This document shows, one piece after another, positions 17,502 to 26,536 of a stretch of DNA of 64,000 nucleotides. The notes under the pieces were generated by a model. That model was not told the DNA's origin. It did no database searches and saw only the letters and a program-made list of their open reading frames with translations. A program made the translations under genes and the position numbers. This DNA is from an uncultured Verrucomicrobiales bacterium (GTDB lineage: Bacteria; Verrucomicrobiota; Verrucomicrobiia; Verrucomicrobiales; Akkermansiaceae), in assembly GCA_937885815.1 (NCBI GenBank), contig CALABM010000066.1, positions 1-64,000 on the forward strand, given 5' to 3'. Every line of letters begins with the position of its first letter. The first letter of the stretch is position 1.

Positions 17502-18616
17502 AAATAATGCACCTTCTGCCATCCTTGTCATCCGGCGGTGTAGAGCAAGTTGTGCTCGAGCTCTGTCAGGGGCTTTGTGCGCAGGGGGTGGATTGTGTCG
17601 TTGTATCCGCAGGAGGCCCGATGGTAAGCGCCATTGAATCCACCGGAGCCCGGCATATTACCCGCCCCATTGGCAAAAAAAGTCTCAAAACCTTCATTCA
17701 GGTGGGCAAAATGGTTCGCCTACTTAAGGAGGAAAAGCCTGATGTGCTGCACCTGCACTCTCGTGTACCGGCTTGGGTGGGATATCTCGCATGTAAAAGA
17801 CTTCGCCCAGAATTGAGGCCACACATCATTACCACGTTCCACGGCTTCCACTCGGTAAACTTTTACTCAGCGATTATGGCCAAGGGGGATAGAGTCATTG
17901 CTGTCTCAGAATGCATGAAGGAGCATATTCTTCAGCAGTATCCCCGGAAAGTGGCAGAGGAGAACATCGTTGTCATTCCCAATTCCGTTGATACGGATCT
18001 CAACTTCCCGGAATATACGCCTTCTGAGGAATGGCTCAACGAATGGAACTCTTCATATCCTGAGTTAAAAGGTAAGTTTACGCTGTGCCTGCCCGGACGC
18101 ATCACACGCATTAAGGGAGCCACGCACCTGGCGCCAATTCTGTCAGCCCTGCATGAGAAAGGAATTCCGGCTCATGCCGTAATCGTGGGCGAAACAAAGA
18201 AAGGTAAAGAAGCCATCCGAAAAGAAATCGTTGATACGCTGGAACAAGCTGGCATGAGTGACCATGTCACATGGACCGGCCATCGTACAGATTTGAGAGA
18301 TGTACTCTGTGTATGTGATGTAACGCTCTCACTTACACTTCAGCCGGAATCCTTCGGTAAAACGACACTGGAAGCACTTGCCCTCGGACGCCCGGTGGCA
18401 GGTTATGAACATGGTGGCGTGGGAGAACAACTGAATGTATTCCTGCCAGAGGGGCGAGTCCGCACCAAGGACACAGCCGCCATGGCCGATGTGCTGGCCC
18501 GTTGGTACAAAGAAAAGCCCGTGCCCAAGCTTCCGGTACCTTCCCCCTACCGGCGTGAAGATATGATTGAAGCGCACCTGAAACTTTACCGGAAACTCTG
18601 CCAGAGTTCTTCATGA
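17498..18616 (+). CDS. Glycosyltransferase family 4
   Basis: 372 residues, GT-B fold. The N-terminal half has MHLLPSLSSGGVEQVVLELC, DVLHLHSRVPAWVGYLA near 86-102 and TTFHGFHS. The C-terminal half keeps the donor-site residues: PGRITRIKG near 205 (R and K for the nucleotide-sugar phosphates) and the E-x7-E motif ESFGKTTLEALALGRPV near 287-303. Donor and acceptor sugars cannot be assigned. It is cytoplasmic or on the inner membrane face. It overlaps the ELM1-family gene upstream and the second glycosyltransferase downstream by 4 bp each, forming one operon. Confidence 0.93.
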   Translation: MKIMHLLPSLSSGGVEQVVLELCQGLCAQGVDCVVVSAGGPMVSAIESTGARHITRPIGKKSLKTFIQVGKMVRLLKEEKPDVLHLHSRVPAWVGYLACKRLRPELRPHIITTFHGFHSVNFYSAIMAKGDRVIAVSECMKEHILQQYPRKVAEENIVVIPNSVDTDLNFPEYTPSEEWLNEWNSSYPELKGKFTLCLPGRITRIKGATHLAPILSALHEKGIPAHAVIVGETKKGKEAIRKEIVDTLEQAGMSDHVTWTGHRTDLRDVLCVCDVTLSLTLQPESFGKTTLEALALGRPVAGYEHGGVGEQLNVFLPEGRVRTKDTAAMADVLARWYKEKPVPKLPVPSPYRREDMIEAHLKLYRKLCQSSS

Positions 18617-19707
18617 AAGTCATCCACTACAGCCCACATATGAGCCCGGGAGGTCCTGCCGCGCTGGCAGCGGATCTTGCGAGGACTCTGCAGGCTGAGG
18701 ATTGTGAAAATGTAGTAGTGGCACCCCCTTGCGAGCTTATCAGCCGCTTACATGCCGCAAAAGTAAAGCACATTTCATGCCGCAGACCAAATGTTCTAAC
18801 TGCTTGGCGTGAAATCAGACGCCTAAGGAGCATTATCCGCAGACAAGCTGCTGATGTTGTCCAAGTATATTCTGCGGATGCTGCATGGGTGGTATCCATG
18901 GCATGCCGTAGACTAAAGAAAATGAAAGTCCCCCCTATTATCGGGGTCATTACCGGATACGTAGCTAAGGGATTGCCGACATACGGGTGGAAATTCTGTG
19001 ATTATTACACCACTATTTCCAAACATTTACGCAATGAGCTCCGGGCCGAAACAAGCCCTCTAAAATGCGCTCCATGGGTTATTCCTTACGGTACGGACGA
19101 GAATATGTGCTACCCAGCGTATCGCCCCACATCTGGTTGGCTTACACAGTGGCGCAAAAATCACCCTGAAATAGACCACAGCCTTGCAGTCTGTGTGCCC
19201 GGTGGCATTACCCCTAGGCGCGGTCTAGAAGATATTATTCCTATTCTTACGGGGCTACTGCGCTCCGGCATCTCAGCACATGTTTACATAGAAGGCGACC
19301 CACGTTTAGCCAGTACTGACTACGTGAATGAATTGAAGACCATGTATGCAGCGGCGCAGCTTGACAACCACATAACGTGGTTAGGTGCTCGCCCAGATTT
19401 AAGAGATGTGCTATGCGGCTGTGATGTAACGCTTTCACTCACGAGACAGCCTGCCACTTGGGATCGAGCAGTGTTGGAAGCACTTGCGTTGGGACGCCCG
19501 GTCATTGGTTATGATCATGGTGTTGTTGGAGAGCTTTTGGAAGCTTTCCAGCCGGAGGGGCGAGTAGCTCCGGGGGATATTCCCGCCATCATAGACACAC
19601 TCACTCAGTGGAACACATACCCTCCCAGCCCTGTATCAGAAATTCCTTATCCTTATAAACTGAGTGATACCGCTGCAACTTATCGCAAACTGTACTCAGA
19701 AATATGA
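18613..19707 (+). CDS. Glycosyltransferase family 4 paralogue with altered donor site
   Basis: 364 residues, a tandem paralogue of the preceding GT4. The blocks DLRDVLCxCDVTLSLT and LEALALGRPVxGY are shared almost unchanged. Key donor residues differ: PGRITRIKG of the neighbour is PGGITPRRG here (Arg to Gly, Lys to Arg), and ESFGKTTLEAL is ATWDRAVLEAL (first Glu of E-x7-E lost). It may be inactive or serve as a partner subunit, but an unusual donor is also possible. It begins in the stop of the previous gene and is the last gene of the unit. About 40 nt follow before the next promoter. Confidence 0.88.
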   Translation: MKVIHYSPHMSPGGPAALAADLARTLQAEDCENVVVAPPCELISRLHAAKVKHISCRRPNVLTAWREIRRLRSIIRRQAADVVQVYSADAAWVVSMACRRLKKMKVPPIIGVITGYVAKGLPTYGWKFCDYYTTISKHLRNELRAETSPLKCAPWVIPYGTDENMCYPAYRPTSGWLTQWRKNHPEIDHSLAVCVPGGITPRRGLEDIIPILTGLLRSGISAHVYIEGDPRLASTDYVNELKTMYAAAQLDNHITWLGARPDLRDVLCGCDVTLSLTRQPATWDRAVLEALALGRPVIGYDHGVVGELLEAFQPEGRVAPGDIPAIIDTLTQWNTYPPSPVSEIPYPYKLSDTAATYRKLYSEI

Positions 19708-19750
19708 GTCCTGATAAGTTAAAGAATATCAGTCGTTTCAAAAATAAGGG

Positions 19751-19779
19751 TTGACAATCAAGACAAAACCAAGTATCGT
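19751..19779 (+). promoter_or_regulatory. Candidate promoter of the secreted 205-residue protein
   Basis: TTGACA (19751-19756), 17 bp spacer, TATCGT (19774-19779), giving a leader of about 80 nt before ATG 19865. A short GGAG at 19851-19854 could act as a ribosome binding site. Confidence 0.5.
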
Positions 19780-19864
19780 AGCCGCGCACCCACATATCGA
19801 GTCAGATGACGCTTAAACATTATCGTTGCTGACCAAAAAGTGGAGATTAACATCATATTTTAAC

Positions 19865-20482
19865 ATGAAAAAAGCACTTCTCATTCTTACCGCGCTGACC
19901 TCTCTGCCCCTTCTCGCACAAGAACAGGCAGTAGAAGAAGCAACCGCACCCATGATTATTCCCATGGAAGAAGGAGCCCGCCAGCTCACTTGGTATGAAA
20001 TTGACCCGGGCGTACGCAAATACCTCATTCTCCTGACGGCTAACACCATGGAGCTCAGCGCTCAACTTCCCGATGGCGGCGTGAATCCCACTCCCGAGCA
20101 GAGCTTTGATATGATGGAACAGGTTATCCGCCGTACTCCGATGGACAGCCTTACAGGTGAATATCTCCAATTTGTAACGGAGGCAAACGAACTCAACTAT
20201 CGCATTATTGCCACTCTCAAAGCAGAAAAGCCTGAAAACCATGCCGGTGTCATCGCCATTACCAATCGTTTCCAAGGCGAAATTGATGCACTGAACGCAA
20301 AATATCCTCAGGCTAGCCGTTATTTCAGCCAGAGCGCTCAGATGGAGATTGCCATGCTGCTCACCCGTGAGCTGGACATTCAGCGAGTCATGATTCAGGC
20401 CGCTATGGCCGGTAAGACCCAGCAGGAAGCCATGAAAACTGTCGTGGAGCACCTGCGATACGAAGCTGAGCACCAGTTTTAA
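19865..20482 (+). CDS. Secreted hypothetical protein
   Basis: 205 residues with a textbook signal peptide (MKKALLILTALTSLPLLAQ, cleavage near residue 18-19). ATG 19865 is preferred over the in-frame upstream start at 19826, which would hide the signal. The mature protein is acidic at first, with ITWY-like aromatic residues near 40, then mostly helical. No family recognised. It has its own promoter and a strong terminator, so it is monocistronic and likely well expressed. Confidence 0.75.
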   Translation: MKKALLILTALTSLPLLAQEQAVEEATAPMIIPMEEGARQLTWYEIDPGVRKYLILLTANTMELSAQLPDGGVNPTPEQSFDMMEQVIRRTPMDSLTGEYLQFVTEANELNYRIIATLKAEKPENHAGVIAITNRFQGEIDALNAKYPQASRYFSQSAQMEIAMLLTRELDIQRVMIQAAMAGKTQQEAMKTVVEHLRYEAEHQF

Positions 20483-20504
20483 CCTTTACTAAGCTTTACA
20501 TACG

Positions 20505-20548
20505 CACAAAAGAACGGTTGAAGACATGAGTTCAACCGTTCTTTTGTG
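20505..20548 (+). terminator. Strong terminator, 18-bp perfect stem
   Basis: 20505-20522 pairs perfectly with 20531-20548 around an 8-base loop. The 3' arm ends in a T-rich run (CTTTTGTG). It lies between the secreted protein gene and the aguB promoter. Confidence 0.85.
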
Positions 20549-20568
20549 TCTGTTTTTCTGCCAACGGC

Positions 20569-20597
20569 TTGCAAAAAGCATAAAACTGTGGTATATT
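20569..20597 (+). promoter_or_regulatory. Leaderless-type promoter of aguB
   Basis: TTGCAA (20569-20574), 17 bp spacer, TATATT (20592-20597). Only 5 nt separate the -10 from ATG 20603. Confidence 0.65.
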
Positions 20598-20602
20598 TCG
20601 GC

Positions 20603-21457
20603 ATGCCCCGAATCGCACTTATCCAGCAGGAGGCCGTTGCTGACCCCGCCGAGAACAAGCGCCTGCAAATGGCAGCCATACGTGAAGCTGCCGCAGGCGG
20701 TGCGCAGATTGTGTGCACGCAGGAAATGTGCACCACGCTTTACTTCTGTCGCACTCAGGACTGCGAATTATTCAATACAGCAGACCCCATCCCCGGGCCT
20801 TGGACAGACGAGCTCTGTGAACTTGCCCGCGAGCTTGGCGTTGTTATTGTGGCCGCCGGCTTTGAAAAGCGAGCCACGGGGCTGTACCACAATTCTGCTT
20901 GGGTGATAGATGCAGATGGCAGCTTCCTTGGCCTGTACCGGAAGATGCACATACCGCAAGACCCTGGATTTGAAGAGAAGTTCTATTTCACACCGGGCGA
21001 CTTGGGCTACAAATGCTTTGACACGAAGTACGGCCGCATTGGCGTTCTCATCTGCTGGGACCAGTGGTACCCGGAAGCGGCTCGACTCACTGCCATGCAG
21101 GGAGCAGAAATCATCTTCTACCCCACGGCCATCGGCTGGATTCCCGGTGAAGAAGAGCTTTACACGGCTCAACACTGCGCGTGGGAAACGGTACAGCGCG
21201 GCCACGGCGTAGCGAACGGGTGCTACATCTGCGCCGTAAATCGCTGTGGCGTGGAGGGTGAAACCACCTTCTGGGGACAAAGCTTCGTTAGCGACTACTG
21301 CGGCCAGATTGTGACAAAGGCCCCCATCCACGAACGCACCATTCTTTACGCGGACCTTGATTTAGCTGCATTGGAGGCCCACCGCCGCATCTGGCCCTTC
21401 TTCCGTGATCGCCGCATAGATTCCTACAGCGGTATCACTCAGCGATGGGGCAAATAA
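20603..21457 (+). CDS. aguB: N-carbamoylputrescine amidase
   Basis: Nitrilase-superfamily hydrolase that makes putrescine from N-carbamoylputrescine, releasing CO2 and ammonia. 284 residues, the AguB length. The catalytic triad is visible as E41 (CTQEMCTTLYF), K114 (LYRKMHIPQD) and C151 (LICWDQWYPEAAR). PGFEEKFYFTPGD and AIGWIPGEEE are also typical of AguB. The start at 20603 is fixed by the promoter; a longer frame from 20546 overlaps the terminator. The partner agmatine deiminase is 41 kb away at 61942. A Gfo/Idh gene follows 8 bp downstream. Confidence 0.93.
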   Translation: MPRIALIQQEAVADPAENKRLQMAAIREAAAGGAQIVCTQEMCTTLYFCRTQDCELFNTADPIPGPWTDELCELARELGVVIVAAGFEKRATGLYHNSAWVIDADGSFLGLYRKMHIPQDPGFEEKFYFTPGDLGYKCFDTKYGRIGVLICWDQWYPEAARLTAMQGAEIIFYPTAIGWIPGEEELYTAQHCAWETVQRGHGVANGCYICAVNRCGVEGETTFWGQSFVSDYCGQIVTKAPIHERTILYADLDLAALEAHRRIWPFFRDRRIDSYSGITQRWGK

Positions 21458-21465
21458 CTTTCTGC

Positions 21466-22773
21466 ATGAGTACTGATACACAGAGCACACCTAAACCGCC
21501 GCTGCGAGTCATTGTGGTGGGCATGGGTGTGCGCTCCATGATATACACACGAGTAGCACTCACAAATCCGGAGCTTCTGGAAATTGTAGGCGTAGTTGAT
21601 ACAGATGAACGTCGGCGTGAATACGCCAGAGTGACATTTGGGCTAAGCCCTGAGAACTGCTTCGCTACAGTAGATGAACTAGTGGCTGTGCCTAAGTTTG
21701 CAGATGCCGTCATTAACGGCACCATGGATCGCCTTCATGTCAGCACTAGCCTGCCCATTCTCCGGCATGGCTATGACATGCTGTTGGAAAAACCTTTCGC
21801 CATACATGAGGAAGAAGCACAAGAGCTTCTGGCCTGTGCCAGAGAGACAGGGCGCACCGTCATGGTATGTCACGTGCTCCGATATGCCCCCTTCTATCAG
21901 CGCTTCAAACAAGCCATGGAGAGCGGGGAAATCGGCAAAGTAATCAATATCCGCATGTCCGCTCAGGTGAATTACTTCCATGAGAGCGTTTCCTTTGTGC
22001 GTGGCAAATACGCTTCTGCCGAAATCTGCGGCTCCGGCATGCTGCTGACCAAATGCAGCCATGACTTGGATTTGATGGCTTGGCTCATGGGTTCCAACAC
22101 GCCCAAGCGAATCTCCAGCGTTGGCAGCATGTTCCAGTTCGTGCCGGAAAATGCACCGGAAGGAGCAGGAACTCGCTGCCTTACGGATTGCCCGGTAGAA
22201 CGAGATTGCCCGTATTCTGCCCGCCGTCTCTACATAGAAAGCCCCCAGCGATGGGCTGATAATGTGTGGCATGATTCCAACATCCGCCGACCTGAAACGG
22301 ATGAAGAAAAAGAGGCTATACTCAGCAATCCTGATAATCCTTACGGGGCCTGCGCATACCGCTGCAAGACAGATATCGTAGACCACCAGTCAGTCCTCAT
22401 TGAGTACGAAGATGGCGCAACCGGCACCTTCTCCATGACCGGCGGTGCCTCTATCTCCAATCGGCGTGTACATGTCACCGGCACGCGCGGAGAAATCTAT
22501 GGTACCTTCGAGAACGGGCGTTTCACCATTTCCTCCATTGCCCCACAGGCTCCGGATGGCCGCCTGAAGCATGTGGTGGATGTCACGGAAGCTCAAGAGG
22601 GACGCCATCACGGCGGCGGAGACCGCGAAGTCGTACTGGATTTCATTGCCTACCTGCGAGGAGAACCCACCTCCCCCGGAAAAACCCTTCTGGAAGATTC
22701 TGTGAATGGCCACCGTATCGTCTTCCTCGCAGAAAAATCCCGGCAGGCTAATGGTGCCATGCTGGACTGGTAA
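21466..22773 (+). CDS. Gfo/Idh/MocA-family oxidoreductase
   Basis: 435 residues. The N-terminal Rossmann fold has VIVVGMGVRSMIYTR near 19, GVVDTDERRR near 46, the conserved LLEKPFAIHEEEA near 110 (EKP) and VCHVLRYAPFY near 136. The catalytic region shows LLTKCSHDLDLMAWLMG near 193. A cluster of cysteines (CLTDCPVERDCPYSARRLY) near 238 is seen in a subgroup of these dehydrogenases and might bind metal. The substrate is probably a sugar or cyclitol but is unknown. It has no signal peptide, so it is not a secreted GH109. The start at 21466 leaves an 8-bp gap after aguB. Confidence 0.88.
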   Translation: MSTDTQSTPKPPLRVIVVGMGVRSMIYTRVALTNPELLEIVGVVDTDERRREYARVTFGLSPENCFATVDELVAVPKFADAVINGTMDRLHVSTSLPILRHGYDMLLEKPFAIHEEEAQELLACARETGRTVMVCHVLRYAPFYQRFKQAMESGEIGKVINIRMSAQVNYFHESVSFVRGKYASAEICGSGMLLTKCSHDLDLMAWLMGSNTPKRISSVGSMFQFVPENAPEGAGTRCLTDCPVERDCPYSARRLYIESPQRWADNVWHDSNIRRPETDEEKEAILSNPDNPYGACAYRCKTDIVDHQSVLIEYEDGATGTFSMTGGASISNRRVHVTGTRGEIYGTFENGRFTISSIAPQAPDGRLKHVVDVTEAQEGRHHGGGDREVVLDFIAYLRGEPTSPGKTLLEDSVNGHRIVFLAEKSRQANGAMLDW

Positions 22774-22788
22774 ACTCAAGCACACCAC

Positions 22789-25700
22789 ATGCCGGAGATA
22801 GATACTAAACAAACGCCCGACTTCCGTTACCCTGATTTGCCTATTTCACGCCGTCGGCAGGAAATAGCAGCAGCGCTTCGTAAAAATCAGGTTATCGTTG
22901 TAGTGGGAGAAACCGGTAGCGGCAAGACCACGCAGCTTCCGAAAATCGCGCTGGAGGTGGCTGGAAACCGCCGCGGCATGCTGGGATGTACTCAGCCCAG
23001 AAGGCTTGCCGCCGTGGCAGTGGCACGCAGAATAGCGGAAGAAATAGGCTGTGAGCCGGGCCAGTATGTAGGCTATCAGGTGCGATTTGATGATAAAACC
23101 AGCCGTGATACCAAGCTGAAACTCATGACGGACGGTATCCTGCTGGCAGAGACTCAGGATGACCGGGATTTACGCAAGTACCATACCATCATTCTGGATG
23201 AAGCCCATGAGCGCAGTTTGAACATTGATTTCCTGCTTGGCTACATGAAGCTTCTGCTGGCTCGTCGTCCGGATTTGAAGCTTATCATCTCCTCCGCCAC
23301 CATGGATGCCGGCTCATTCTCCGAATTCTTCGGCGGAGCTCCCATTATTAACGTGGAAGGGCGCACCTACCATGTGGACATGCATTACATGCCTCAGCGC
23401 CACCCTGACGAAGAATTACCTCAGCATGTAGCAAGAGCCGTCACTTGGCTTTCCGAGTATGATGAAAAAGGAGACGTTCTCATCTTCCTTCCCGGTGAGC
23501 GAGAAATCCGCGATTGTGCGGACGAATTACAGTATCTGAATCTCCCTCATACGGACATTCTCCCCCTCTTTGCACGCCTCGGGCTGGGTGAACAGCAGCG
23601 TATCTTCCATCCGCAGAAAGGCAGGCGCCGTATTGTTCTTGCCACGAACGTGGCAGAAACCTCGCTCACCATTCCCGGTATCATTTATGTGATAGACAGC
23701 GGCCTTGCTAGAATCTCACGCTATCTTCCCGGCCGCCAGATTCAGCGCCTGCAGGTGGAGCCTATCTCACAAGCCAGCGCGCGCCAGCGAGCCGGCCGCT
23801 GCGGTCGTGTGACAGAAGGCGTCTGCATCCGCCTGTACTCTGAAACAGATTTTGAAGGCCGAGAGCCCTTCACTGACCCGGAAATCAAGCGCAGCGCACT
23901 TGCAGGAGTCATCCTGCGCATGGCGGATTTGCGCCTGCCGCCGTTGGGCGAGTTCCCTCTGCCGGACCCTCCCAGCGCACGCCTTATCAACGAAGGCTAC
24001 AAAACCCTGCGTGAAATTGGTGCTCTTGACAGGCAAAAGAAAATGACAGACACCGGCCGCAGTCTGGCCCGCCTTCCGCTAGACCCACGCTTGGGCCGTA
24101 TGCTGCTGGAAGCGGAGCACGAAAAGTGCTTAGCGGAGATGCTCGTCATCGTAGCAGGCCTGAGCATCATGGATCCTCGCGAGAGGCCGCAGGAGTTTGC
24201 CACACAGGCGGACCAAGCCCACGCTCAATGGAAAAATGCGGATAGTGATTTTCTCTCCATGCTATCGCTATGGAGAAGCACGCTTTCTTTTCAGGAAAAG
24301 CGCTCACTCAAGCGCAACCAGTTGCGCAAATGGTGTAGCAAAAACTACATTAACTTCCTGAGAGTAGTCGAGTGGCATAATCTTGTGCAGGACTTAGGCT
24401 CAGCTCTTCAGGACACCCTGCGCTGGCGCATACCAGCCCTGCCCGATGAAGCTCAGCAGGCTACTCCGGAAATGATTCACCGCTCACTACTGGCCGGCGC
24501 TCCGCTGCAGATAGGCGTGTGGCGCCCGGAAGACAAAGTCTACCGCGGCGCCGGCGGGCGAGACTTCGCCATTTTCCCCGGCAGCGGAATGTTCCGCCGC
24601 AATAAACGAGCAGAATGGATATTCGGTGCTGAGCTTGTAGAAACAAGCCGCCTGTTCATGCGCCGCTGCGCTGTACTGGATCCAGCGTGGGTGGAGCAAG
24701 TAGCCCCTCAACTCTGCGCCTGCCATGCGTATGATGCAGGATGGGACAAGGACGCCGGCGTCGTTCATGCCAAGGAACGCGTCACTTGCGGTGGTCTCAC
24801 TATCATTGATGGCCGCCGAATTTCCTACGCCCGTTATAACCTCCCGGCAGCCCGCGAAATCATGATTCGTGAGGGTATTCTGGACATGCAACTGCGGGAT
24901 GAGCCTCCCTTTATCCGCCACCTGCAGGACATGCGCGAAAAAGTGCGAACGGTGGAATCCAAACTCCGCCGCCGTGATTTGATATGGTGTGCTGAGGGAG
25001 TATTCTCTTTCTTCAATAGCATTCTGCCTAAGGATTGCGCATCAGCCAAAGCTTTACGCCGCTGGCGAGAGAAATCAGAGAAAACGAAGCCGGATATTCT
25101 CTTTGTTCCCTATGAGGATTGTGTCTATCCCGGCGAAGATAAAGCACCTACTGATTTATACCCGGACGAGCTAAATGTGGCCGGCGAGACCTATGACGTA
25201 TACTACGCTCACAATCCCGGCGAGGCAGATGACGGCGTAACCCTTGGCGTCCATATTGACCAACTGGATACGTTCCCGGACTGGTTGCCGGAATGGGGTG
25301 TTCATGCACATCTGGCGGACCGAGCCGAAATTCTCCTGCGAACCCTGCCGAAAGACATGAGGAACTTCCTGATGCCCATTGGCGAAACCGCGGATGATTT
25401 CTCAGAAGACTGGTATGACCGCGAACCAGACAGACCGCTAGGCCAAGCATTGGCAGAGTTCGTGATGCGCCGCACACAAAAATTCTGCAATGCGCAACAG
25501 TTTGACTTCTCACGCATCCCCTCTGAACTTATCACAAAAATCTGGGTAAGTGACGATAAGGGGCAAGAACTTGCCATGGGTACCGATATGGCTACCCTGC
25601 GTGAAAAATTGGAGTCCTACAAGCAGAAACGTTTCCACAAAAAGGCCTCACGTACCTTCTCTGCTACGGCTATGACTCGCTGGGACTGCGGCAATCTCCC

Positions 25701-26505
25701 GGCCACAGTGGACGTAGGCAACGGGACCGGTTACCCCGCGCTCTGCGATGACGGCGAACGCGTGAAAATCAAAGTATACCCCACACAAGAGGAAGCCAAC
25801 CATGCGCACCGTTTCGGCGTGCGTAGACTGGCCCTCATCCGCCATGCTGATTTCATCAGCAGCATCCGCAAGCGACTTCCCATCAAATCAGTAGAAGCAA
25901 AGCTCGCTATGACATCGCTAGGTGTTCAGCCTAAAAATAATGTCGCTGACACCATCTATGCTGCTATGGATGCCACACTGACCCCGCTGCCACGCTCCGC
26001 AGAAGAGTTTGATGCTGCCTGCCTCCGCATGAGAGAGCGCCTGTACGATACCATCGCAGGACCGCTCAGCAAGCTGTGGGAACAACTCGCTGCCACGGAG
26101 ACTCCACTCAGAGAGTTTTGTCTCACAGCCTCTCGTGACAGATACGCCGCCCGCATAGCTGAAGATTTACAGCGAGAGTGGCAGTGGCTCACGCGCCCAT
26201 TCTTCCTCTCAGCCGCTGCACCTGCGTTGCTGCAGGATCTCAGCCGCTTTGCGCGTGGTATTCAGCAGCGCCTGCAGAAGATTGCCCAGCAACCCGCCAT
26301 TCGCGAACTGGAACGCATCGACACACTAAACACCGCCATCAAGCCAGATTTTTACTCGGAATACCTTCGCCATAATGAATCTCCCGCATGGCAGGCATAT
26401 GGGTTCATGGTGGCAGAGTTCCGCCTGTCCATCTTTGCTCCCACTCTGGCCTGCAAGGGACGCGCCTCTGCGAAAAAACTGACAGCAGCTGCAGAACAGC
26501 TTTAA
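22789..26505 (+). CDS. hrpA: ATP-dependent RNA helicase HrpA
   Basis: DEAH-box helicase of 1238 residues, close to the E. coli HrpA length of about 1300. Motif I GETGSGKTTQ at 40-49, TQPRRLAAVAVARR (Ia), ILDEAHERSLN (II) near 136, SSATMD (III) near 166, TNVAETSLTIPG (V) near 286 and QRAGRCGR (VI) near 329. HA2 and OB-like domains follow, then the long C-terminal region of about 600 residues that separates HrpA from HrpB. HrpA is linked to mRNA processing and rescue of stalled ribosomes in E. coli. It starts 15 bp after the oxidoreductase gene. Confidence 0.95.
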   Translation: MPEIDTKQTPDFRYPDLPISRRRQEIAAALRKNQVIVVVGETGSGKTTQLPKIALEVAGNRRGMLGCTQPRRLAAVAVARRIAEEIGCEPGQYVGYQVRFDDKTSRDTKLKLMTDGILLAETQDDRDLRKYHTIILDEAHERSLNIDFLLGYMKLLLARRPDLKLIISSATMDAGSFSEFFGGAPIINVEGRTYHVDMHYMPQRHPDEELPQHVARAVTWLSEYDEKGDVLIFLPGEREIRDCADELQYLNLPHTDILPLFARLGLGEQQRIFHPQKGRRRIVLATNVAETSLTIPGIIYVIDSGLARISRYLPGRQIQRLQVEPISQASARQRAGRCGRVTEGVCIRLYSETDFEGREPFTDPEIKRSALAGVILRMADLRLPPLGEFPLPDPPSARLINEGYKTLREIGALDRQKKMTDTGRSLARLPLDPRLGRMLLEAEHEKCLAEMLVIVAGLSIMDPRERPQEFATQADQAHAQWKNADSDFLSMLSLWRSTLSFQEKRSLKRNQLRKWCSKNYINFLRVVEWHNLVQDLGSALQDTLRWRIPALPDEAQQATPEMIHRSLLAGAPLQIGVWRPEDKVYRGAGGRDFAIFPGSGMFRRNKRAEWIFGAELVETSRLFMRRCAVLDPAWVEQVAPQLCACHAYDAGWDKDAGVVHAKERVTCGGLTIIDGRRISYARYNLPAAREIMIREGILDMQLRDEPPFIRHLQDMREKVRTVESKLRRRDLIWCAEGVFSFFNSILPKDCASAKALRRWREKSEKTKPDILFVPYEDCVYPGEDKAPTDLYPDELNVAGETYDVYYAHNPGEADDGVTLGVHIDQLDTFPDWLPEWGVHAHLADRAEILLRTLPKDMRNFLMPIGETADDFSEDWYDREPDRPLGQALAEFVMRRTQKFCNAQQFDFSRIPSELITKIWVSDDKGQELAMGTDMATLREKLESYKQKRFHKKASRTFSATAMTRWDCGNLPATVDVGNGTGYPALCDDGERVKIKVYPTQEEANHAHRFGVRRLALIRHADFISSIRKRLPIKSVEAKLAMTSLGVQPKNNVADTIYAAMDATLTPLPRSAEEFDAACLRMRERLYDTIAGPLSKLWEQLAATETPLREFCLTASRDRYAARIAEDLQREWQWLTRPFFLSAAAPALLQDLSRFARGIQQRLQKIAQQPAIRELERIDTLNTAIKPDFYSEYLRHNESPAWQAYGFMVAEFRLSIFAPTLACKGRASAKKLTAAAEQL

Positions 26506-26536
26506 TGATTTGTCAACTGCTGAAAATAGTGTTAAT

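Noticed and set aside
21466..22773. GH109 alpha-N-acetylgalactosaminidase, which shares the Gfo/Idh fold and is known in mucin degraders
   Set aside because: No signal peptide and the cysteine-rich middle part fits ordinary Gfo/Idh dehydrogenases.
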